Source: Stieleria marina
GTDB taxonomy: Bacteria > Planctomycetota > Planctomycetia > Pirellulales > Pirellulaceae
NCBI GenBank assembly: GCA_007741555.1
Contig: CP036526.1
Location: forward strand, 3,906,001-3,970,000
Reading direction: 5' to 3'
DNA length: 64,000 bases
In this document: positions 57,301-64,000 of the stretch, piece by piece
How the letters are laid out: every line of letters starts with the position of its first letter
How positions within the stretch are numbered: position 1 is the stretch's first letter
The notes under the pieces: generated by a model
What the model was told of the DNA's origin: nothing
Seen by the model: only the letters and a program-made list of their open reading frames with translations
Database searches by the model: none
Translations under genes and position numbers: made by a program

Positions 57301-58752
57301 ATGAAGTTGCGACAGTCAGTTTTGTGGTTTATCGGTGGTTGGTTGATTGTTGGAGCACCCCAGGTTAGTTCTGCCCAGGCAGAACCGCCGGATTTAACAG
57401 TCTTGTTGCGCCAGTTTCGTGATCAATGTGGTGCTGATGTGGTCTTTCGACAGCAAGACCTGCCGCCTGGGAAATATCATGATGTTCTGAAGCCGTTGGA
57501 TGAGTCGCAGAAGATCCGCGCTGTGACGGTTTGTATCGAAGAAGCGAAGAAATATCCGCGGCAATTCTTCGCCGAAGTTGGATTGAAAAAAATTGGCGTC
57601 TTTGCTGCGTGTGCGTCGAAAACGACGACAGACCCGTCACGCGAATTTGATCAGCAGTTGGGCGGCTACCGTTACTTTGGTGTCTACAACGGCACTGATG
57701 CAATTGCTGCTTCGTTCTATAGCGAGGGTCAACTGGCATTAACGTTTCACCACGAAACATTCCATCACGTTGATTCGACGGTCGACGGCAATACCGCGTC
57801 CTGGCAATTGTCCAGCGACGACGCGTTTTATCAGGCCGCGATCACACAGCGCAGGCCGTACCGTGCTCCGCCTATTCCGGCAGAGGACTTGGCAATGTTA
57901 CGCACGAAGTGCATTGGATTTACGTTGAAAGATGCGGTCAGCCAGTATGCCGCAAAGAATAGCCGCGAAGACCAAGCGGAAACGGCGCGACATCTCATGA
58001 GCATGCTGCCCAACTCGCTGGTCCAGGCGATCGAGCAACCAGAGCTTGCTGGAAGTCAGCGGATTTTGCACGTGCTTAATGAGTACCGGCAATCGGTGCC
58101 AGACGGCCCCAGCTTTGACTGGTTCGTCGACGTAGCACTGGAACGTACAGCAAGCCCTATGGAATTTGAAAACACACAAGAACTGCTGGACCGCTTTGTT
58201 GAAATTTGTGATCGTGTGGACAACGGCGACGACATTCTGTCCAGCGAACCCGAAGTGGCAAGAGCGGCACTTCGTGCTTGCATACGTTTGAGTCCCAGGC
58301 CAATTTCGCAGAAGCAATCCAGTCGGTTACTCGCATTGGCATCAGAGATTACGGTTGCGTTGTTGCGAGAACGAATTTGTCCCGGTCAAAAATTGCAGCG
58401 GTTTGACATTTGGGGCGCAGAGGATTCTGCGGGCGTCAATCATACCTTGCGGCATGATGTGATCCAATTCGGTCGCGATGTCCAGCGTCTCAGATGGATC
58501 GCGGCCATTCATGCCGGGAACAGTTCCAGCGACAAAATCGTGGTGGATGCTTTGCAGAGTAACCTGCGACTGTTGGCCAAATACTATGTGTACATCGATT
58601 CAAATTTTCCAATGACGGTTGGCACAAAGCAGGAGTTTGAAGATTCACGACGGTTGATGGTTCAGTCGGTGTCGCACGATCGCGTAAATCTGTCAGGCGA
58701 ATGGCAATCGCGGTCGTTTGCCAAAATTGCCCAGCAAGATGTTGGTGATTGA
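57301..58752 (+). CDS. Secreted putative zinc metallopeptidase
   Basis: ATG 57301 gives 483 residues with a signal peptide (SVLWFIGGWLIVGAPQVSSA). Residues 151-155 are H-E-T-F-H in TFHHETFHHVDSTVDG, a zincin HExxH motif in a hydrophobic context; N-terminal of it GVFAACASKTT and YFGVYNGTDAIAASFY are beta strands as in gluzincin-like peptidases. The second half is helical. The upstream in-frame extension (57130-57300) has no signal peptide and looks like repeat DNA. Family assignment open. Confidence 0.72.
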   Translation: MKLRQSVLWFIGGWLIVGAPQVSSAQAEPPDLTVLLRQFRDQCGADVVFRQQDLPPGKYHDVLKPLDESQKIRAVTVCIEEAKKYPRQFFAEVGLKKIGVFAACASKTTTDPSREFDQQLGGYRYFGVYNGTDAIAASFYSEGQLALTFHHETFHHVDSTVDGNTASWQLSSDDAFYQAAITQRRPYRAPPIPAEDLAMLRTKCIGFTLKDAVSQYAAKNSREDQAETARHLMSMLPNSLVQAIEQPELAGSQRILHVLNEYRQSVPDGPSFDWFVDVALERTASPMEFENTQELLDRFVEICDRVDNGDDILSSEPEVARAALRACIRLSPRPISQKQSSRLLALASEITVALLRERICPGQKLQRFDIWGAEDSAGVNHTLRHDVIQFGRDVQRLRWIAAIHAGNSSSDKIVVDALQSNLRLLAKYYVYIDSNFPMTVGTKQEFEDSRRLMVQSVSHDRVNLSGEWQSRSFAKIAQQDVGD

Positions 58753-58783
58753 AGGTTAGCTGCGAAGAATCGTTGCGGTGAAT

Positions 58784-58940
58784 CTAGGCGAACACTTTTT
58801 CAACGACGTGTCCGTGAACATCGGTCAGTCGGAAGTCGCGACCGGCGTATCGGTACGTTAATCGCTCGTGGTCAAAACCCATCAGGCGAAGAATCGTCGC
58901 GTTCACATCATGAACGTGGACTCGAGGGATAACGCGATAA
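58784..58940 (-). pseudogene. C-terminal fragment of a DUF1501 protein
   Basis: The minus-strand frame reads [40 protein letters not shown] and VEKVFA, then stops at 58784. This is the conserved end of planctomycete DUF1501 proteins (HDLHATILHLLGLDHE...[18 protein letters not shown]). Everything upstream is missing; the frame runs into the REP-type end repeat at about 58945. A remnant of a gene cut by the element or by rearrangement. Confidence 0.75.
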
Positions 58941-58961
58941 AAGGGGACGCGGATAAAAGGC

Positions 58962-59733
58962 GACGGGGGTCTTTTCGACTTTCCTGAATCGGTTAGCTTC
59001 ATTGGAGGTCAGCTCATTCCTTGCTTTCGGTGGTCACAATGCCTCGACAGAAACGTCTCGATGTGGCGGGTGGTTGTTATCACGCTCTGAACCGCGGCAA
59101 TGCTCGTCAGACAATTTTTCGAAAGGAAGATGATTACGCTGCGTTTGAGCGAGTGCTCGGTGAAGGACTGGAGCGTTACTGCGTCCAAATCTTTTCTTAC
59201 ACTTTGATGCCAAATCATTGGCACCTTGTTTTACGCCCCGGGCAGGACGGCCAAATGGGAAAGATGTTGCGTTGGGTTACCGCTACGCACACTCAGCGCT
59301 ATCACGCTCATTACCACACCGCCGGTGAAGGTCATCTGTACCAGTCACGGTTCAAGAGCTTTCCAATTAAAGATGACGAACACTTCTTGACGGTTTGCCG
59401 CTACGTCGAACGCAATCCGCTCCGAGCCAACCTAGTCAAGCGGGCCGAGCAATGGCGGTTTGGGTCTCTACACCGCTGGGAAAACAATTGCGACAAGGCC
59501 CCGAAGCTACTGTCCGCTTGGCCGCAGCGAAGAACGCCAGCGTGGACCAAACATGTCAATCAAGCATTTTCCGACAAAGAACTGGCGGCCATCCGCACGA
59601 GCGTGCAACGTGGGCGACCGTTCGGGAATATTGAATGGGTGGAGAAACTAGCTGACCAGCACGGCCTGTGGTCAACGATTCGACCGCGGGGAAGGCCCCA
59701 AAAGACAATCGAAGCAAATTAAAGACCCCCGTC
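58962..59733 (+). mobile_element. REP-associated tyrosine transposase element with inverted ends
   Basis: The transposase gene is framed by an exact 13-bp inverted repeat, GACGGGGGTCTTT at 58962-58974 and AAAGACCCCCGTC at 59721-59733, with further CCCCTTTGATCTCGG repeats to the right. The left 69 bp recur alone at 56924-56992. Confidence 0.75.
59039..59722 (+). CDS. REP-associated tyrosine transposase (Y1_Tnp, RAYT)
   Basis: ATG 59039 gives 227 residues. MPRQKRLDVAGGCYHALNRG is the RAYT N-terminus; YTLMPNHWHLVLRP (about residues 55-68) carries the HUH motif, and LTVCRYVERNPLRANLV (about residue 122) carries the catalytic Tyr. RAYTs process REP hairpins by single-strand cleavage. The frame is intact and the ends are present, so it could be active. 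A TTG at 59021 is a less likely start. Confidence 0.92.
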   Translation: MPRQKRLDVAGGCYHALNRGNARQTIFRKEDDYAAFERVLGEGLERYCVQIFSYTLMPNHWHLVLRPGQDGQMGKMLRWVTATHTQRYHAHYHTAGEGHLYQSRFKSFPIKDDEHFLTVCRYVERNPLRANLVKRAEQWRFGSLHRWENNCDKAPKLLSAWPQRRTPAWTKHVNQAFSDKELAAIRTSVQRGRPFGNIEWVEKLADQHGLWSTIRPRGRPQKTIEAN

Positions 59734-59846
59734 CCCTTTGATCTCGGCGTCCCCTTTGATCTCGGGTTGTGATACGCAGCTGGAGCGCGGGAGGCTACAA
59801 TGAAGCCTGACTGTCGCCTCTTTCGTGAAAGCCTTTTTCTACCAGA

Positions 59847-62800
59847 ATGTGTTTCAACCATTTCGTGTCAACCATCCGAACCATTTTGATTGTCGCGGCG
59901 GCCCTTTTGGTCCGGCCTTGCCACGTGATTGCGGATCAGCACGATGAATCTGCCATCGATTTTACTCGTGACGTTCGGCCGATTTTGTCGGAGAACTGCG
60001 TGTACTGCCACGGACCGGACGCGGGCACGCGGGAAGCCGGCTTGAGGCTGGATACCGAGGACGGAGCGTTGACGATTTTGGAGCCGGGTGATCGCGAGGC
60101 CAGCGAATTGATGGACCGTCTGATGAGCGACGATCCGGACTACAAGATGCCGCCGCCCAATTCGAATCGCTCGGTGAGCGCCCAGCAAATTCAGCAGATC
60201 GGACAATGGATTCATGACGGAGCCAAATGGGAACGGCATTGGTCGTTTCGCCCCATTGTGACGCCGCCGGTTCCGGTTGTCACCGCAGTTGATACCAGTG
60301 AACGCCGGATACAGCATCCGATCGACGCGTTCATTCAACAGAAACTTGTCGACAGCAAATTGTCGGCCGCACCGTTGGCCGATCGACGTACGTTGATCCG
60401 GCGATTGTCATTGGATTTGACAGGGCTGCCACCGACGGCCAAACAGGTCGAACAGTTTGTCAACGACACGCAAGACGACGCCTACGACGAACTGGTCCAG
60501 CGGCTTTTGGAGTCGCCAGCTTATGGTCAACGAATGGCTTGGAACTGGCTGGATGCGGCGAGGTATTCCGATACCAATGGCTACCAAGGGGACCGGGAAC
60601 GCACGATGTACCCTTGGCGAGACTGGGTCGTGCAAGCGTTCAACGACAACATGCCGTACGACCAGTTCACGATTTGGCAACTGGCCGGCGATCAGCTTCC
60701 CGAGGCAACGGATGAACAGAAACTAGCGACGGGTTTTCTGCGAAATCACATGATCAATGGCGAAGGAGGCCGGATCGCCGAAGAGAACCGCGTCGAGTAC
60801 GTGATGGACATGTCTGAAACGGTGGGCACGGTCTGGTTGGGCCTGACGCTGAATTGCTGTCGTTGCCATGACCACAAATACGATCCGATCTCCAACGAAG
60901 AGTACTATCAGTTTTTTGCGTTTTTCAACCAGACGCCCGTGAAAGGAAATGGCGGCGATCCACAGATGGCACCCAATTTGGCAACGCCGTCAGCCAAACA
61001 ATCCGAACATCTTGCGTCGCTTGCGGGCCGTTTGTCCGAACTGGACGACCGGCTCGTCCAGCAATCCAAACGCCTGGTCGCTGAGCAGTCGCAGTGGGAA
61101 AAAGAGCAGACGAATGTTCTGGACCTAGCGTCTTGGAAAATCCTACACCCGATCAAAGCGTTTGCGGTTGGACAGCGGACGCGAGTGCTGGGAGATCAAT
61201 CGGTGTTGACGTCAGGCAATCCTCCGGCGAACGATACTTACACGGTCATCGCCCAACCCGAATTGAAAACAGTAAGCGGATTGCGAATTGAAGCACTGCG
61301 GCACGATTCGATGACGGGCGGCGGACTGGCACAGAGCGGCAGCAGTAATTTTGTACTGACTGGAGTCAAGGTTTCGTTGATCGATGGCGGCGAGGAGGCC
61401 GAAGGGCAGGACGCGTCGAATGCTGGGCAGAAATCGCAACGCAGGGAGATCAAAATCGTTGCAGGAGAAGCGACATTTGAACAGAAACATCATACGATCG
61501 AAAAAGCGTTTGATAGTGACAACCGAAGCGGCTGGGCGGTGCATCAAGGCAAGATCGTCGATCGCGATCACGCGGCTGCGTTTACGTTTGAGCAGCCGAT
61601 CGAGATCGAGGAAGGCCAGCGGATCGAAATTGTCTTGGAGCAAATTTCGATCCACGAGAAACACAATATCGGACGATTTCGTTTATCAATGACCAATGCC
61701 AAGCGCCCCAAGCTGGGCATGGCAGACGCCAAATTGGTCGCGGCGCTGCAGACGCCTGCTGAGGAGCGTTCGGCGGAACAGACCAAGTTGATTGCAAAGA
61801 CGTATCGCGAATCGAATCCGGAGTATCAAGCGATCAAAAAGCAGCGTGACGGGGTGATCAAAGAGCGAACCGAGTATCAAAAGCAGATCGCCAAAGTCAT
61901 GGTGATGCAGGACATGGACACGCCGCGCGAAACGTTTGTGCTGGAGCGAGGGCTTTACAGTAAACCGACGGACAAGGTTAATCGCAAGTTTCCGGACTTC
62001 TTGCCTTCTAACTGGAGTGCGGACACCAAACCCGAAGATGCCGCCGCAAAAACTGGCACTTCAAATCGCTCTGAACCCAATCGCCTGGACTATGCGCGTT
62101 GGCTGGTCAACGACGAACACCCGTTGACGGCGCGAGTGACGGTGAACCGGTTATGGCAACAGTTCTTTGGCATCGGTTTGGTCAAAACAACGGAGGACTT
62201 TGGGCGGCAAGGAGAGATTCCGATTCATAGGGAGCTGTTGGATTGGCTGTCGGCCGATTTTCGCGAGAGCGGCTGGGATGTCAAAGAATTGATCCGCAAA
62301 ATTGTCACCAGTCACGCGTACCGGCAGTCGTCGAAAATGACAGCAGCAGCCTACGAGATTGATCCGCTGAACCGTTTGATGGCACGCGGCGCCCGATTCC
62401 GCATGCCGTCTTGGATGCTGCGAGATCAGGCGTTGGCGATCAGCGGATTGATGTCGGGCGAGAGCGGTGGGCCGTCGGTCAATAGCTACCAACCGCCCGG
62501 TGTTTGGGAGGAAGCTTCGTTTGGCAAGAAGACGTACCAGCGAGATTCGGGCGAGAAGCTGTATCGCCGCAGCCTGTACACGTTTTGGCGTCGCATCATT
62601 GCGCCGACGATGTTCTTTGACACCGCGTCGCGACAGACTTGCACGGTCAAAACGTCGCGAACCAATACGCCACTGCACGCATTGCAAACGCTGAACAACA
62701 CTCAGTTCGTAGAATCGGCACGCGTGTTGGCGGAGTTTGCATTGCACGCCGACGTGGGAGAATCGAACGCAGCGAGCGATCGCGACGTGGATACGAATCG

Positions 62801-63041
62801 AATCAATGTGATTTTTGAGCGGGCATTGGCAAGGCCGGCGTCGGCCAAAGAAATTGCGGTGTTGACCGCTGGGCTGGATCGCACGCGTGGGCAATACGCA
62901 GACGACGAGTCGGCCGCGGCAAAGCTGCTGTCGGTCGGGGAGTCGGTCCGCGACCATGAATTGGATTCGCGAGAACATGCCGCTTGGACAGCGCTGTGCC
63001 TGGCCGTTTTGAATTTTGACGAAACACTGACGCGAGAATAA
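59847..63041 (+). CDS. Planctomycete PSCyt1-DUF1549-DUF1553 protein
   Basis: The 1064-residue exported protein has a signal peptide (residues about 7-29), a PSCyt1 haem-binding domain with C51-V-Y-C-H55, DUF1549 (from [16 protein letters not shown], with [13 protein letters not shown] and the [12 protein letters not shown] motif near residue 340), a coiled-coil and beta-sandwich insert, and DUF1553 from about residue 745 ([40 protein letters not shown]). The architecture is a hallmark of planctomycetes and is nearly always followed by a DUF1501 gene, as here. Substrate unknown. Confidence 0.93.
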   Translation: MCFNHFVSTIRTILIVAAALLVRPCHVIADQHDESAIDFTRDVRPILSENCVYCHGPDAGTREAGLRLDTEDGALTILEPGDREASELMDRLMSDDPDYKMPPPNSNRSVSAQQIQQIGQWIHDGAKWERHWSFRPIVTPPVPVVTAVDTSERRIQHPIDAFIQQKLVDSKLSAAPLADRRTLIRRLSLDLTGLPPTAKQVEQFVNDTQDDAYDELVQRLLESPAYGQRMAWNWLDAARYSDTNGYQGDRERTMYPWRDWVVQAFNDNMPYDQFTIWQLAGDQLPEATDEQKLATGFLRNHMINGEGGRIAEENRVEYVMDMSETVGTVWLGLTLNCCRCHDHKYDPISNEEYYQFFAFFNQTPVKGNGGDPQMAPNLATPSAKQSEHLASLAGRLSELDDRLVQQSKRLVAEQSQWEKEQTNVLDLASWKILHPIKAFAVGQRTRVLGDQSVLTSGNPPANDTYTVIAQPELKTVSGLRIEALRHDSMTGGGLAQSGSSNFVLTGVKVSLIDGGEEAEGQDASNAGQKSQRREIKIVAGEATFEQKHHTIEKAFDSDNRSGWAVHQGKIVDRDHAAAFTFEQPIEIEEGQRIEIVLEQISIHEKHNIGRFRLSMTNAKRPKLGMADAKLVAALQTPAEERSAEQTKLIAKTYRESNPEYQAIKKQRDGVIKERTEYQKQIAKVMVMQDMDTPRETFVLERGLYSKPTDKVNRKFPDFLPSNWSADTKPEDAAAKTGTSNRSEPNRLDYARWLVNDEHPLTARVTVNRLWQQFFGIGLVKTTEDFGRQGEIPIHRELLDWLSADFRESGWDVKELIRKIVTSHAYRQSSKMTAAAYEIDPLNRLMARGARFRMPSWMLRDQALAISGLMSGESGGPSVNSYQPPGVWEEASFGKKTYQRDSGEKLYRRSLYTFWRRIIAPTMFFDTASRQTCTVKTSRTNTPLHALQTLNNTQFVESARVLAEFALHADVGESNAASDRDVDTNRINVIFERALARPASAKEIAVLTAGLDRTRGQYADDESAAAKLLSVGESVRDHELDSREHAAWTALCLAVLNFDETLTRE

Positions 63042-64000
63042 TGATGGATCCGCTAAGTCAAAATCGCTTGCACCAAACGCGACGTCAATTTCTTGGTTCG
63101 GCCGGGACGGGGTTAGGCACGGCCGCGCTGGCAGGACTGCTTGCCAACGACGGATGGGCAGCGGGAGCCGGTCCGAGTACTCAGGCACGATTCGGTGGTT
63201 TGGATGCCTTGCCGCATTTCGCCCCCAAAGCCAAGCATGTGATCTATCTGTTTCAGAACGGAGCTCCCACGCATGTTGATTTGTTCGATTGGAAACCCAG
63301 GCTGAAAGAGTTGCACAGCACGGCGGTGCCGAATTCTTACATTGGCGATCGACGGTTCAGCACGATGACGGGCGAAGCCGACGGCAAGCTTTTGTTGGCG
63401 CCGATCGAACCGTTCGCTCAGCATGGTCAAAGCGGTGCCTGGGTAAGCGAACTGATGCCATACACGGCCAAGATTGCCGACGAGCTGTGTTTTGTCAAAG
63501 GAATGCACACCGAACAAGTCAATCACGCCCCTGCGATCAATTTTATTCTCAGTGGCGGCGAGCAACCGGGGCGTCCGACACTGGGGGCCTGGTTGACGTA
63601 TGGACTGGGCAACGAGACCGACGAACTGCCGGCGTACGTGGTAATGACCAGCATCACGAAGGGGACTTCGTGCGGCCAGATCTTTTACGATTTTTATTGG
63701 GGCAGTGGTTTTTTACCGTCGCGATTTCAAGGCGTGAAGTTTCGTGGCAGTGGCGATCCGGTGCTGTATGTTTCCAATCCGGATGGAATGAGCCGGCAAG
63801 TTCGCCGCGACTGGTTGGACGACATCGCCAGAGTGAACGAGCTAAAACTTCAAGAGTACGGCGATCCGGAGATTGCAACGCGGATCGCGCAGTACGAGAT
63901 GAGTTTTAAAATGCAGTCCAGCGTGCCCGAATTGGCGGACTTGTCCAATGAAACGGAATCCACGTTGGAGATGTACGGTCCCGATGTGAAGGAGCCTGGC
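63041..64000 (+). CDS. DUF1501 Tat-exported protein (3' end off window)
   Basis: The start overlaps the preceding stop (TAATG; a second ATG follows at 63044). The first 320 residues are present: a Tat signal QTRRQFLGSAGTGLGTAALA, then HVIYLFQNGAPTHVDLFDWK, HTEQVNHAPAINFILSGGEQ and GRPTLGAWLTYGLGNETDEL, all diagnostic of DUF1501. Translational coupling with the PSCyt1 gene suggests the two act together in the periplasm. Confidence 0.93.
   Translation, partial: MMDPLSQNRLHQTRRQFLGSAGTGLGTAALAGLLANDGWAAGAGPSTQARFGGLDALPHFAPKAKHVIYLFQNGAPTHVDLFDWKPRLKELHSTAVPNSYIGDRRFSTMTGEADGKLLLAPIEPFAQHGQSGAWVSELMPYTAKIADELCFVKGMHTEQVNHAPAINFILSGGEQPGRPTLGAWLTYGLGNETDELPAYVVMTSITKGTSCGQIFYDFYWGSGFLPSRFQGVKFRGSGDPVLYVSNPDGMSRQVRRDWLDDIARVNELKLQEYGDPEIATRIAQYEMSFKMQSSVPELADLSNETESTLEMYGPDVKEPG

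Overview
The window looks like chromosomal DNA of a planctomycete of the Rhodopirellula/Pirellulaceae type. The evidence is the DUF1552 gene paired with a DUF1587/1592/1588/1585 cytochrome-like gene, the PSCyt1-DUF1549-DUF1553 gene followed by a DUF1501 Tat protein, a DUF1080 secreted protein, a PEP-CTERM protein, short proteins starting with an NPYxPP or RFSLRTLL-type motif, and the frequent lack of Shine-Dalgarno sequences. This is inferred from gene content only.

Layout. Positions 1-15 kb are ordinary chromosome: a secreted beta-propeller sensor with a PDZ-like segment (minus strand, runs off the left edge), a DUF1552 / planctomycete-cytochrome pair, a flagellar hook cluster on the minus strand (fliK-flgD-flgE), a DUF1080 protein, an FAD oxidoreductase with a golvesin-like C-terminus, and an RDD membrane protein. 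From about 15.35 kb to at least 52.4 kb, with a decaying tail to about 55.5 kb, lies a very large integron-type gene-cassette array. It holds more than 50 small modules, nearly all with genes on the + strand, each closed by a roughly 90-nt imperfect hairpin that has the architecture of an attC site: an 8-bp core with AAC on the left, an inner stem with an extra unpaired A on the left arm, a variable loop, and an 8-bp core starting GTT on the right. In the first 23 cassettes the left core at the end of each cassette is the exact reverse complement of the 8 bp at that cassette's own beginning, as expected if each was a circle cut at G^TT. Three cassettes occur twice, with identity ending at the GTT. 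No integrase gene is visible in the window, so this is an array without an adjacent integrase, or its integrase acts from elsewhere.

The cassettes carry mostly unrecognised small membrane, secreted and zinc-ribbon proteins. Recognisable ones include a SUKH (SMI1/KNR4) protein, a DUF4303 protein, a DUF6714-like protein, ankyrin repeats, an IF-1-like OB-fold protein, a thioredoxin-like lipoprotein, an SRPBCC protein, a CrtO-like membrane protein, a YbjQ-type protein, a trypsin-like protease and an FG-GAP propeller. Two neighbouring cassettes have no convincing gene and instead hold an ordered set of GCGCGGTC repeats. Site quality falls from left to right: sites 1-23 are intact, while the distal half has degenerate or deleted sites, broken genes and an IS110-type remnant. 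This fits an array that grows at its left end, next to an attI-like sequence with three spaced repeats at 15271-15347.

The right flank (52.7-64 kb) holds an STN/secretin-like protein, small membrane proteins, an EF-hand protein, a putative secreted zinc peptidase, a REP-associated tyrosine transposase with inverted-repeat ends plus a solo end, a DUF1501 remnant, and the PSCyt1/DUF1549/DUF1553 - DUF1501 pair that runs off the right edge.
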